The translations under genes were made by a program, and so were the position numbers. A stretch of DNA of 64,000 nucleotides from Streptomyces bungoensis. GTDB lineage: Bacteria > Actinomycetota > Actinomycetes > Streptomycetales > Streptomycetaceae. Where the stretch lies: the NCBI RefSeq assembly GCF_001514215.1, contig NZ_KQ948853.1, positions 95,167-159,166 on the forward strand, given 5' to 3'. Shown piece after piece: positions 20,874 through 29,696 of this stretch. Each line of letters begins with the position of its first letter. The stretch's first letter is position 1. The notes beneath the pieces were generated by a model, which saw only the letters and a program-made list of their open reading frames with translations, searched no databases and had not been told where the DNA came from.

Positions 20874-21776
20874 TCATGCCCGCAGCGCCCGCCCGACCGC
20901 CAGCCGTACCGGTTCCGGTGGCCTTCCCTCGGCGATGTCCCACAGGCTGTTCTGCAGCACCCGGCCCAGCGTCCACGCCCGGGCCCGCTCACGGTCCAGG
21001 CCCAGCGCGGCCGTCAGGGCGTCGAAGCGCCAGGCGGTGTCGGCGGGGTCGTGGCGGTCGGCGAGGGCGGGGAGCAGGTCGAAGCCGGGGTCGCCGGCCA
21101 GCGGCTTGGGGTCGATGGCCAGCCATGCGGCCCGCTCGGCGGCCAGGACGTTGCCGTAGTGCAGGTCCCAGTGCAGCAGCCGGTCGCCGGGCTCGGCGGC
21201 CACCTCGCGCACGGCGGCCGCGCAGTCCGCGACCAGGCGCCGGTCCGCCACGTCCGGTATCCGGCCGAGCGCCCAGGGCGCCCGCTGAAGCATCCGCTGC
21301 GCGATGTCGCCCAGGCGGCGCAGGCCCGCCGGGGCCGGCACGGACGTCAGCCGGGCCAGCAGCACGGCCAGCACCTCCACCGCCGCCCGGGCGTCCGGCA
21401 CCCCGGTCAGCGCACGGCGCTCGTCCAGCCGTTCGAGCAGCAGGGTGCGGGTCGGCCCGTCGTGCTCCAGCAGCCGTACGGCACCGTCCCCGGCCCAGGC
21501 GCCGAGCGCCGCAGCCTCGCCCGCGTTCTCCTCGTCGGGCAGCTGCAGCTTGAGCACCGCCCGGCCGCCGCCGGCCCGCCGGACCGGCAGGACGAGCGCG
21601 CACAGCCCGTGCATCGCGGGCCCGTCGCGCCGCAGCTCCCAGCGGCGCAGGAACTCCTCGGCCCGCCGGGGCAGGCCGGCGACGAACGCCCGTCCCGCGG
21701 CCCCGTTGAATTTTTCCTGAGAAGCGGCCAGCTCACCGGGCACCTCGATCACCGGGCCGACGATACTGGCGGTCAT
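20874..21776 (-). CDS. Aminoglycoside/hydroxyurea phosphotransferase-family kinase (APH(6) type)
   Basis: The 300-residue protein has the APH catalytic loop LHWDLHYGNV (His202, Asp204, Asn209), the metal-binding AIDPKPLAGDPGFDL (Asp222) and an ATP-binding lysine in VLKLQL. DPKP in place of DFG-like residues is characteristic of the streptomycin 6-kinase/hydroxyurea kinase subfamily. The natural substrate is unknown; many chromosomal Streptomyces copies are cryptic resistance kinases. The ATG at 21776 overlaps the divergent rhomboid-like start. GTG 21752 (VIEVPGEL), closer to the usual family N-terminus, is a good alternative. Confidence 0.85.
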   Translation of the reverse strand: MTASIVGPVIEVPGELAASQEKFNGAAGRAFVAGLPRRAEEFLRRWELRRDGPAMHGLCALVLPVRRAGGGRAVLKLQLPDEENAGEAAALGAWAGDGAVRLLEHDGPTRTLLLERLDERRALTGVPDARAAVEVLAVLLARLTSVPAPAGLRRLGDIAQRMLQRAPWALGRIPDVADRRLVADCAAAVREVAAEPGDRLLHWDLHYGNVLAAERAAWLAIDPKPLAGDPGFDLLPALADRHDPADTAWRFDALTAALGLDRERARAWTLGRVLQNSLWDIAEGRPPEPVRLAVGRALRA

Positions 21777-22440
21777 GAACCGGGTCGGCGGATTTCGGCG
21801 TGGACTCCGGGCGGCCGCGGCCTACGTGCGCAGCGCGCCCGGTACCTGCGTCTGGCTGACCGTCCTGTTCTTCACCACCGTCGCCCTGCACCACATGTCG
21901 CCGGACTTCGAGGAGGACTTCCTGCGGCAGCGCTCCACCAACATCCACGAGCTGTCGCGCAACCCGGTGCGGGTGCTGATCACCAGCGCGATGTGGATCG
22001 ACAGCGGCCACTGGCTGCCGTACGCCGTCCTCTACACCGTCTTCCACGCCCAGGCCGAGCGCTGGCTCGGCACCCTGCGCTGGCTGGCGGTGTGCGTGGC
22101 CGCGCACGTGCTCGCGACGCTGATCAGCGAGCTGGCCCTGCTCGTGGCCATCAGGGACGGCCACGCCCCGCACTACGCTGTCAACACCCTGGACATCGGG
22201 GTCAGTTACGCGCTCGCGGGCGTGATGGCCGTGCTCACCTACCGGATCGCCCCGCCCTGGCGCTACCCGTACCTGGCGGCCGTGCTGGCGTTCTACGTGG
22301 TGCCGCTCGCCACCAGCCGCACCTTCACCGACTTCGGGCACTTCCTGTCCGTACTGATCGGGCTGGGCTGCTATCCGCTGGTCAGGAGCCGCGGAAAAGC
22401 ATGGAATCCGAAGGAGACACTGGCCGCCCTCAGGGGCTAA
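21775..22440 (+). CDS. Rhomboid-like integral membrane protein
   Basis: The 221-residue protein has about six hydrophobic segments. The rhomboid-type serine motif is DIGVSYALAG (Ser144) and the partner histidine is in DFGHFLSVLIG (His189), in the expected helices. That makes it a candidate intramembrane protease, although the canonical GxSG context is altered (GVSY). Its ATG at 21775 shares two bases with the divergent kinase start at 21776. Neither has an obvious ribosome-binding site, so leaderless transcripts are likely for at least one. Confidence 0.72.
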   Translation: MNRVGGFRRGLRAAAAYVRSAPGTCVWLTVLFFTTVALHHMSPDFEEDFLRQRSTNIHELSRNPVRVLITSAMWIDSGHWLPYAVLYTVFHAQAERWLGTLRWLAVCVAAHVLATLISELALLVAIRDGHAPHYAVNTLDIGVSYALAGVMAVLTYRIAPPWRYPYLAAVLAFYVVPLATSRTFTDFGHFLSVLIGLGCYPLVRSRGKAWNPKETLAALRG

Positions 22441-22450
22441 CGTCCGGCGC

Positions 22451-23857
22451 ATGAGCAGCTCGGCAACCGGTGTCGTCAACGGCGGCATCTCGTTCTGGTA
22501 CGCGGACGACGGCCTTCCCGCGGTGCGCGAGCCCCTGCCCGGGGACGCGACCGCCGACGTCGTCGTCGTGGGCGGCGGCTACACGGGCCTGTGGACCGCG
22601 TACTACCTGAAGAAGGCCGCCCCCTTCCTGCGCATCACCGTGCTGGAGCAGAAGTTCTGCGGCTACGGCGCCTCCGGCCGCAACGGCGGCTGGCTGTACA
22701 ACGGCGTCGCGGGCCGCGACCGGTACGCGAAGCTGCACGGCCACGAGGCCGCCGTACGCCTGCAGCGGGCGATGAACGACACGGTCGCCGAGGTGATCCG
22801 GGTCGCCGAGGCCGAGGGCATCGACGCCGACGTGCACCGGGGCGGAGTGCTGGAGGTGGCCACGACGCCCGCCCAGCTGGCCCGGCTGAAGGCCTTCCAC
22901 GCGCACGAGCTGGCGTACGGCGAGAAGGACCGCGAACTGTACGGCGCCCGGCAGACCGCCGAGCGGATCCGGGTCGCGGACGCGGTCGGCTCCACCTGGA
23001 CCCCGCACGGCGCCCGCCTGCACCCGGTGAAGCTGGTCAAGGGCCTCGCGGCGGCCGTCGAGGCGCTCGGCGTGACGATCCACGAGTCGACCCCGGTGAC
23101 GGAGATCCGCCCCAAGCACGCCGTGACCCCCTACGGCACGGTCCGCGCCCCCTACGTCCTGCGCTGCACCGAGGGCTTCACCGCCTCCCTGAAGGGCCAG
23201 CGGCGCACCTGGCTGCCGATGAACTCCTCCATGATCGCCACCGAGCCGCTCAGCGAGGAGCAGTGGTCGGCGATCGGCTGGGCGGGCCGCGAGACCCTGG
23301 GCGACATGGCGCACGCCTACATGTACGCGCAGCGCACCGCCGACGGGCGGATCGCGCTCGGCGGGCGCGGGGTGCCGTACCGCTTCGGCTCGCGCACCGA
23401 CAACGACGGCCGCACCCAGCCGGAGACGGTCGAGGCGCTGCGGGAGATCCTGACCCGCTTCTTCCCCGCCCTCGCCGGGGTGCGGATCGAGCACGCATGG
23501 TCCGGCGTCCTCGGCGTCCCCCGCGACTGGTGTGCCACCGTCACCCTCGACCGGGCCACCGGCCTCGGCTGGGCGGGCGGCTACGTCGGCTCGGGCGTCG
23601 CCACCACCAACCTGGCCGCCCGCACCCTGCGCGACCTGGTCCAGCAGGACTCCGGCCAGGCCGGCCCCACCGAGCTGACCGGGCTGCCCTGGGTCAACCA
23701 CGAGGTCCGCAAGTGGGAACCGGAGCCCCTGCGCTGGCTGGGCGTCCAGGGCATGTACGCCACCTACCGCGCCGCCGACCGGCGCGAACGCCTCCACCCG
23801 AGCACGGAGTCGTCCCGCCTGGCACGGGTGGCGGACCGGGTGGCGGGGCGGGGCTGA
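22451..23857 (+). CDS. FAD-dependent amino-acid/amine oxidoreductase (DAO superfamily)
   Basis: The 468-residue protein has the N-terminal dinucleotide motif VVVVGGGYTGLWTAYYL (residues about 36-53), GYGASGRNGGWL (FAD-contacting loop), and the C-terminal FAD/substrate segment GWAGGYVGSGV. The fold matches the PuuB/OrdL-type gamma-glutamylputrescine or glycine/D-amino-acid oxidases. The substrate is not determinable. It begins 11 bp after the rhomboid-like gene but lacks functional relation to it. Convergent with the LysR gene downstream. Confidence 0.88.
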   Translation: MSSSATGVVNGGISFWYADDGLPAVREPLPGDATADVVVVGGGYTGLWTAYYLKKAAPFLRITVLEQKFCGYGASGRNGGWLYNGVAGRDRYAKLHGHEAAVRLQRAMNDTVAEVIRVAEAEGIDADVHRGGVLEVATTPAQLARLKAFHAHELAYGEKDRELYGARQTAERIRVADAVGSTWTPHGARLHPVKLVKGLAAAVEALGVTIHESTPVTEIRPKHAVTPYGTVRAPYVLRCTEGFTASLKGQRRTWLPMNSSMIATEPLSEEQWSAIGWAGRETLGDMAHAYMYAQRTADGRIALGGRGVPYRFGSRTDNDGRTQPETVEALREILTRFFPALAGVRIEHAWSGVLGVPRDWCATVTLDRATGLGWAGGYVGSGVATTNLAARTLRDLVQQDSGQAGPTELTGLPWVNHEVRKWEPEPLRWLGVQGMYATYRAADRRERLHPSTESSRLARVADRVAGRG

Positions 23858-23882
23858 CGGGGATCGGCCCGCGCGGCGGCGT

Positions 23883-24818
23883 TCAGCGCGGGGCCGCCCA
23901 GGCCGGTGTCCAGGTCCCGGCGGCGTCGTGGCCCGCCGTCGTGGCGGCGAGGTGGGCGCGGAGGGTGGCCAGCGCCGGGTGCGGGTTGTCGCGGTGCCAC
24001 AGGAGCGCGTGCGGGTAGACCGGGGTCGGGTCGGTCACCGGGATGCGGCGCAGGCCGTGGCCGGCCGGCCAGACCAGGCGCGTGTGCCCGCCCATGAAGG
24101 TGGCCAGGGCCGGGGTGTCGGCGACGGTGTCGAGGAGCGCGTCGGAGCCGAAGTTGGGTCCGGTCGCCTCGATGGTCAGGCCGAACTCGGCGACGAGGTC
24201 GTCGTAGTAGGCGGTCCACTCGGTGCCGGGGGTGAGGCCGGGCATCCAGATCCGGTGCCCGGCGAGCCGCGCCAGGGGCACCGACCGGGCGCCCGCCAGC
24301 GTGTGGGCGGGGCCGGTCAGCAGTTCGAGCGGCTCGTCGAGCACCCGGACGTACGCGATGTCCTCGGGCAGGGGCCGGCCGGGCGCGCCGACGGCGCGGA
24401 AGGACGCGTCGAGCGTGCCGGAGCGGAGGGCGGCGACGGCCGTGTCCATGTCGAGCAGCATCACCACGTCGAGGTCGATCTCCGGGTGCGCGCGGTGGAA
24501 GCCGCGCATCAGCCCCGACGCCGCGCCGCGCGAGGCGAGGATGTCGACGCGCAGCGGACGGTGGCCGGTGCGCACGGAGGCGGCGGCGCGCTCGGCGACG
24601 CGCAGCAGTTCGTGTGCGTGGGGCAGGAACGCCTGCCCGTCGATGGTGAGCTCGGCGCCGCGCGCGGTGCGGGTGAACAGCCGCACACCGAGGCCGCGTT
24701 CCAGCGCGGCGATGCGCTTGGAGACGGCCTGCTGGCTGATCGCCAGCTCGGCGGCGGCCTCCTGGAAGCGCCCCGCGTCGGCGGCGGCGACGAAGGTCCG
24801 CACGGTGTCGAGGTCCAT
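23883..24818 (-). CDS. LysR-family transcriptional regulator
   Basis: The 311-residue protein has an N-terminal winged HTH (DLDTVRTFVAAADAGRFQEA, then AISQQAVSKRIAALE, residues about 2-60) and a C-terminal periplasmic-binding-like effector domain. It is divergent from the MFS gene at 24953, the usual LysR/target arrangement, with an inverted repeat and a repeated half-site in the shared promoter. The effector is unknown. Confidence 0.92.
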   Translation of the reverse strand: MDLDTVRTFVAAADAGRFQEAAAELAISQQAVSKRIAALERGLGVRLFTRTARGAELTIDGQAFLPHAHELLRVAERAAASVRTGHRPLRVDILASRGAASGLMRGFHRAHPEIDLDVVMLLDMDTAVAALRSGTLDASFRAVGAPGRPLPEDIAYVRVLDEPLELLTGPAHTLAGARSVPLARLAGHRIWMPGLTPGTEWTAYYDDLVAEFGLTIEATGPNFGSDALLDTVADTPALATFMGGHTRLVWPAGHGLRRIPVTDPTPVYPHALLWHRDNPHPALATLRAHLAATTAGHDAAGTWTPAWAAPR

Positions 24819-24835
24819 GCCGACACCCTAGGGGT

Positions 24836-24872
24836 ACAACCGGTGGTTGTGGCTGGGCGGCCTCGTGGTTGT
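24836..24872. promoter_or_regulatory. Candidate LysR operator
   Basis: A perfect inverted repeat ACAACC-GGT-GGTTGT (24836-24850) lies 18 bp upstream of the lysR start. The right half-site GTGGTTGT is repeated at 24865-24872, 22 bp (about two helical turns) further along. This resembles the recognition-plus-activation site layout of LysR proteins. Confidence 0.5.
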
Positions 24873-24952
24873 TTGATCTGCCGACGGGCAGCCCGCTTTG
24901 ATGCTTCCGATCGCGGATCGGTTGTGCGGGTGAGCGGCGAGGGGCGTCGGGG

Positions 24953-26215
24953 ATGGGGAACGGGCGGCGGCTGGGGCGGCGGTTCGGGTGGCTCTGGGGA
25001 GCGTACGGGACCAGCGCGCTCGGTACGTGGCTCGCCTTCGGCGCGTTCCCGCTGATCGCCGTCCGGGTGCTGCACGCCGGGCCGGCCGAGGTCGCCGCGC
25101 TCTCCGCCGTGGGGACCGCGGTGGGCGCGGCCGTGGCGGTGCCGCTCGGCCCGTGGGTGGAGTTCCGCCGCAAGCGGCCGGTGCTGATCGCGATGGACCT
25201 GGCGCGGTGCGCGGCGCTGCTGACGATCCCCGCCGCGTTCGCCTTCGGCGCGCTCACCTTCCTTCAGCTGCTGCTGGTCTCGGTCGTCGTCGCGGCGGCC
25301 GACATCACCTTCCGCGCCGCGTCCGGCGCGTATCTGAAGACGCTGCTGCCGTCCGGGGACCTGCTCGTCGCCAACGCCCGGTTCGAGTCGACCGCCTGGA
25401 CGACCACCATCGTCGGACCGCCGCTGGGCGGCGCGGCGATCGGGCTCCTCGGCCCGGTGGCGACGGTGGTGGCCGACGCGGTCAGTTATCTGCTCTCGGC
25501 CCTGGGCCTCGGCGCGATGGGCGGCCGGGAGCCGCGACCCGAGCGCCGGGACGCCGCGCGCCTGCGGGCCGGTGACCTGCTCGACGGCTGGCGGTACATC
25601 CTCGCCGACCCGGCGCTGCGTGCGCTGTTCCTCAACACCGCCCTGTTCAACGGCCTGGTGATGGCCGTCGAGCCGCTGCTGGCCGTCCTGCTGCTCGGCC
25701 GGCTCGGGTTCACGCCGTGGCAGTACGGCCTCGCCTTCGCCGCGCCCTCGATCGGCGGGCTGATCGGTTCGCGGCTGGCCCGGCCGCTCGTCACCCGGTT
25801 CGGGCAGCACCGGGTCCTGGCCGTGGCCGGCACGCTGCGCGCGCTCTGGTCCGTCGGCCTGGCCTTCCCGTGGCCGGGCGGCGGAGGGCTGCTGCTGGTG
25901 ATGGGCGTCGAGCTGGGGCTGATCTTCTGCTGCGGGGTCTTCAACCCCGTCTCGGCCACCTACCGCCTGGAACGCACCGCGCCCGGCCGGGTCGCGCGCA
26001 CTCTGTCCGCCTGGTCGGTGACGACCAAGGCCTCGACCGCGCTCCTGACGGCCCTGTGGGGCGTGCTGGGCGGCCTGCTCGGCGTGCGGACCGCGATCGG
26101 CCTGGCCGGCGCCCTGCTGCTGGCGACCCCGCTGCTGCTGCCCCGCCGCGCGGCCGCGCTTCCCGTGAAACCGGATGCGGAGCCGGAGCCGGAGCTGGCC
26201 TCGGCCCGCGCCTGA
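24953..26215 (+). CDS. MFS transporter (about 12 TM, enterobactin-exporter-like)
   Basis: 420 residues with about twelve hydrophobic segments. The loop after TM2 has EFRRKRPVLIAMDLARC, matching the conserved basic MFS loop of the MFS_3/EntS-type exporter family. It likely exports a small hydrophobic compound. Its promoter region is shared with the divergent LysR gene, which probably controls it. Confidence 0.88.
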   Translation: MGNGRRLGRRFGWLWGAYGTSALGTWLAFGAFPLIAVRVLHAGPAEVAALSAVGTAVGAAVAVPLGPWVEFRRKRPVLIAMDLARCAALLTIPAAFAFGALTFLQLLLVSVVVAAADITFRAASGAYLKTLLPSGDLLVANARFESTAWTTTIVGPPLGGAAIGLLGPVATVVADAVSYLLSALGLGAMGGREPRPERRDAARLRAGDLLDGWRYILADPALRALFLNTALFNGLVMAVEPLLAVLLLGRLGFTPWQYGLAFAAPSIGGLIGSRLARPLVTRFGQHRVLAVAGTLRALWSVGLAFPWPGGGGLLLVMGVELGLIFCCGVFNPVSATYRLERTAPGRVARTLSAWSVTTKASTALLTALWGVLGGLLGVRTAIGLAGALLLATPLLLPRRAAALPVKPDAEPEPELASARA

Positions 26216-26234
26216 CGCACTGCCACGCCCCTGT

Positions 26235-27830
26235 TCAGTGCGTGACCGCCGACGTAACCGGTGCGTTCGCCGATGCCCCGTGCTTGGGAGCCCTGGCCGT
26301 CACCATCAGGCCCGCGACCAGCCCGGCCAGGAGCATCACCGCGGCCGCCCACCAGATGGCGACCGTGTAGCCGTGGACGACGCCCGCCGGGACGACCGTC
26401 GCCTTGTCGGCGGGGCTGCGCAGATGGGCGGCGATGTAGGCGGTGCCGCTGGTGGTGGCGACGGTGTTGAGCAGGGCCGTGCCGATCGAGCCGCCCACCT
26501 GCTGGGAGGTGTTGACGGTCGCCGAGGTGACCCCGGAGTCGCGCGGGGCGACGCCCGCGGTGGCGGTGGCGAACACCGGCATGAAGGTCAGGCCCATCCC
26601 GAGGCCCATCAGGAGCAGGGCGGGCAGGATCTCACCGGTGTACGACGAGCCGACGGTCATCCGGGTGAGCAGCAGCAGGCCGGACGCGGCGAGCAGCATG
26701 CCCGGCACCATCAGCAGGCGCGGCGGCACGTGGTGCAGCAGCCGGGCCGAGATCTGGGTGGACCCGGTGATGATCGCGGCCGTCAGCGGCAGGAACGACA
26801 GGCCCGCGCGGACCGGCGAGTAACCGAGGATGACCTGCAGGTAGTACGTCATGAACAGGAACAGCCCGAACATGCCGATGGTCGCGAGCATCATCGTCAG
26901 GAAGCAGCCCGCGCGGTCGCGGTCCCGGACGATGTGCAGCGGCAGCAGCGGGCTCGGGGCGCGGTTCTGCCACCACACGAAGCCGGCGAGCAGCGCCGCA
27001 CCGGTCGCGAACAGCGCGAGCACCAGCGGGTCGGTCCAGCCGCGCGGCTGGGCCTCGCTGAAGCCGTAGACGACCGCCACCAGCCCGCCGCAGCCCAGCA
27101 GCACCCCGGGCACGTCGAGCCGGGCCTCGCGATGCCCGGGCCGGTCGCGCAGCAGGGCGAAGGCGCCGAGGACGGCGACGACGGCGATCGGCACGTTGAC
27201 GTACAGGCACCAGCGCCAGTTCAGGTACTCGGTGAGCAGGCCGCCCACGATGAACCCGATCGCCGAGCCGCTGCCGGCGAGCGCCCCGTAGATGCCGAAG
27301 GCCTTGCCGCGCTCGCGGGGGTCGGTGAACGTCGTGGTCAGCAGGCTCAGCGCGGAGGGCGCCAGGAGGGCGGCGAACGCGCCCTGCAGCGCGCGGGCGC
27401 CGAAGAGCATCCCGGAACCGGTGGCCGCGCCGCCGAGCGCGGAGGCGACGGCGAAGCCGGCGAGCCCGATGACGAAGGTGCGCTTGCGGCCGACCAGGTC
27501 GGCGATCCGGCCGCCCAGCAGCAGCAGTCCGCCGAAGGCCAGGGTGTAGGCGGTGATCACCCACTGCCGGTTGCCGTCGGACATGTGCAGGGCGCGCTGG
27601 GCGGAGGGGAGGGCGATGTTCACGATCGTCGCGTCCAGCACCACCATGAGCTGGGCTAGGGCGATGACGACCAGGCCCCACCACCGGTGCGGATCGGCTC
27701 CTTCGGCTGCGGCCGGGCCCGCGGCTTCCGTGGGCGGAGGATCACCCTTTCGGCCGATACTCATCTGGCCAGAAGACCACGAATCTGCACGTATCGCACC
27801 TGCGCCTCGGCGCAAGGAGTCGCTCTTCAC
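26235..27830 (-). CDS. MFS drug-efflux transporter, DHA2 (EmrB/QacA) family, 14 TM
   Basis: 531 residues. It has motif A GGRIADLVGRKRTF, the DHA2 motif D1 in MVVLDATIVNIALP, and about fourteen hydrophobic segments; it should act as a proton-driven exporter of amphipathic drugs. GTG 27830 is chosen because AAGGAG lies 6-7 bp upstream; ATG 27764 (MSIGRKGD) is an internal alternative with a weak ribosome site. It is convergent with the other MFS gene. No TetR or MarR regulator is adjacent. Confidence 0.88.
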   Translation of the reverse strand: MKSDSLRRGAGAIRADSWSSGQMSIGRKGDPPPTEAAGPAAAEGADPHRWWGLVVIALAQLMVVLDATIVNIALPSAQRALHMSDGNRQWVITAYTLAFGGLLLLGGRIADLVGRKRTFVIGLAGFAVASALGGAATGSGMLFGARALQGAFAALLAPSALSLLTTTFTDPRERGKAFGIYGALAGSGSAIGFIVGGLLTEYLNWRWCLYVNVPIAVVAVLGAFALLRDRPGHREARLDVPGVLLGCGGLVAVVYGFSEAQPRGWTDPLVLALFATGAALLAGFVWWQNRAPSPLLPLHIVRDRDRAGCFLTMMLATIGMFGLFLFMTYYLQVILGYSPVRAGLSFLPLTAAIITGSTQISARLLHHVPPRLLMVPGMLLAASGLLLLTRMTVGSSYTGEILPALLLMGLGMGLTFMPVFATATAGVAPRDSGVTSATVNTSQQVGGSIGTALLNTVATTSGTAYIAAHLRSPADKATVVPAGVVHGYTVAIWWAAAVMLLAGLVAGLMVTARAPKHGASANAPVTSAVTH

Positions 27831-27968
27831 GTTCAGCTCCTTCAGGATCGCTCGCGGCCGGGCATCACGCCGGCTGCCCGCTGGACGCGCGAGGGCGCGG
27901 GAATGTGACATCCGCGCGTGGTGGCCCGCGCCGGCCGGACTGTCAGTGGCGGGGTGCAGCATGGGGCC

Positions 27969-28691
27969 ATGGCGAGAAGAGCGGCGGGTGCGGCCGGTGC
28001 GGCGGGTACGGGCGGTGCGGCGGGTACGGGCGACGGGGCACGGGTGAAGGGTGCGCGGCGGCCGGAGCTGCGGCTGCCGCCCCTGGAGCCGTGGACGGGC
28101 GGCGAGCTCGAGCCCGACGGCGACTACGACGGGGTGGAGTTCCGCGAGGCGGACCTGGCCGGGCAGGACGGCGCGGGCGCGCGGTTCATGGACTGCGTGC
28201 TGACGGGCTGTGCCGTGGACGAGGCGACGCTGAGCCGCGCCCGCGTGCTGGACTCGGTCCTCACCGGCCTGCGGGGCATCGGCACCGACCTGGCCGAGGC
28301 CACCCTCCGCGACGTCGAACTCCTCGACCCCCGCCTGGGCGGCACCCAGCTGCACGGCGCCGTGCTGGAGCGGGTCGTGATCCGCGGCGGCAAGATCGAC
28401 TACCTCAACCTGCGCGAGGCCCGGCTCAAGGACGTCGTCTTCGAGGGCTGCGTCCTGGCCGAGCCGGACTTCGCGGGCGCCCGCCTGGAGCGCGTGGAGT
28501 TCGTCGACTGCGCCCTGAAGGAGGCCGACTTCCGCAGCGCGACCCTGAAGGACGTCGACCTGCGCGGGGCCGCTCCGCTGGAGATCACCCGCGGCCTGGA
28601 CCGCCTCTCCGGGGCACTGATCACCCCGGGGCAGCTACTGGACCTGGCTCCGGCGCTGGCGGCGGAGATGGGGATCAGGGTGGGGCCCTGA
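27969..28691 (+). CDS. Pentapeptide-repeat protein
   Basis: The 240-residue protein has a right-handed quadrilateral beta-helix of A(D/N)LxX repeats from residue about 65 to 210: FREADLAGQD, LSRARVLDS, LAEATLRDVEL, LNLREARLKDV, KEADFRSATLKDVDL. Proteins of this class can mimic DNA and protect gyrase (Qnr/MfpA), but most have no known role. The N-terminal 40 residues are an Ala/Gly/Arg linker. ATG 27969 precedes ARRAAG; ATG 27918 is an alternative. Confidence 0.85.
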   Translation: MARRAAGAAGAAGTGGAAGTGDGARVKGARRPELRLPPLEPWTGGELEPDGDYDGVEFREADLAGQDGAGARFMDCVLTGCAVDEATLSRARVLDSVLTGLRGIGTDLAEATLRDVELLDPRLGGTQLHGAVLERVVIRGGKIDYLNLREARLKDVVFEGCVLAEPDFAGARLERVEFVDCALKEADFRSATLKDVDLRGAAPLEITRGLDRLSGALITPGQLLDLAPALAAEMGIRVGP

Positions 28692-28715
28692 TCCCCGCTT
28701 GCTTCTTCGTCCGGA

Positions 28716-29110
28716 TCAGTCTCCGGCGAACAGTTCTTCGGCGTCCTTGGCGTGCACCGCCCGCTGGGCCCAGACTTCGAGCCGGCCGAGGTCGGTGCAG
28801 TCGTTCACCCGCTCACGGACGGCGTCGGACACCGGTACGGACCGCCACTCCAGGATGCGGAGAACCATTTCACGGCACTCGTGGAGGCGTCCTTCCTCGC
28901 GTCCTTCCTCGCGGCCTTCTTCACGTACCTGCTCGGCCAGCGGGTGTCGCCAGAAGTACTGGATCGCCGTCATCAGGTCCCTCCACATCTGCTTCGCCTG
29001 GGGGTCGGCCAGGCAGGAGTCGACGAACTGTACGAATACCGCGGCGCTGTCGGGGTCGATGGTCCGCAGGGCGGCTGCCGGTGCATCGCCTCGTGCGACG
29101 AGCTGACCAT
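28716..29110 (-). pseudogene. Remnant of an Rpn-type (PD-(D/E)XK transposase-like) protein gene
   Basis: A start region with a GGAGAG ribosome site and the typical N-terminus MVSSSHEAMHR (29110 leftward) is followed, in a different frame, by the typical C-terminal part: IDPDSAAVFVQFVDSCLADP, MWRDLM, a coiled REEGREEGREEGR repeat and a helical end to 28716. The large central nuclease domain (roughly 200 residues in Streptomyces homologues, from memory) is missing. This indicates an internal deletion with frame change. The 90-residue open part (ATG 28988) could still be translated. Confidence 0.65.
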
Positions 29111-29146
29111 CAGCTCTCCTTTCGGTCGGTCGACGTGATCAACGAG

Positions 29147-29551
29147 TTAGGCCGCCGCGAGTTCGCACCACACGTACTTGCCCCGGTTGCCGAACCGGGC
29201 CGAGGGCTGCCAGCCCCAGTAGTCGGCGCAGGCCCGAACGAGCCCGAGTCCCCGGCCGTCCTCCAAGTCGGTCACCTGCTCCAAGGGGCGTGGGGGTTGC
29301 GGTGGTGCGGGGTCGGTGTCCCAGGCCCCGATCCACACCACGCCCTCCGGGGTCCGGCGGACTCTGAGGGCGGCCGGCCCCTTGGTGTGGCGTACGGCGT
29401 TGGAGACCAGCTCCGTGGCGAGGAGTTCGGCCGTGTCGAGCAGCCCGATCAGGCCGTGCATCGTGAGGATCAGGCGCAGGGTGCGGCGCGAGATCGTGAC
29501 GGCTCTGAGGTCGTTGGGGATGTAAAGGGTGTAGTCCCAGGTTTCGGGCAT
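29147..29551 (-). CDS. ATP-binding protein, GHKL/HATPase_c_2 (RsbW-like anti-sigma/regulator type)
   Basis: 134 residues. GHKL motifs: N box ATELVSNAVRHT (Asn about 50), G1 box VWIGAWDTD and G2 box DGRGLGLVRACAD. Streptomyces carries many such short kinases beside XRE (DUF5753) and DUF397 genes, forming abaA/whiJ-like regulatory trios. This copy is divergent from such an XRE gene. Here the XRE partner is interrupted by a stop codon, so the trio may no longer be functional. Confidence 0.88.
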   Translation of the reverse strand: MPETWDYTLYIPNDLRAVTISRRTLRLILTMHGLIGLLDTAELLATELVSNAVRHTKGPAALRVRRTPEGVVWIGAWDTDPAPPQPPRPLEQVTDLEDGRGLGLVRACADYWGWQPSARFGNRGKYVWCELAAA

Positions 29552-29696
29552 GCGGCAGCAACTCCGTTCAGTGAAAGGGGAATTAGACGCGCTTCCACTG
29601 CGTGCGCGTCGCGTGACTGAACGTAGGGCTTACATGTAAGTCGGAGCAAGTGGATCGCGTAATCTACCCCCGAACGAGCTGATCCAAGGAGCACTG

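Noticed and set aside
19470..22454. 994-codon open frame on the plus strand across the methyltransferase/beta-helix/kinase region
   Set aside because: It runs antisense to three recognisable minus-strand genes and overlaps the rhomboid-like gene in another frame; the composition is low-complexity Gly/Val/Arg.
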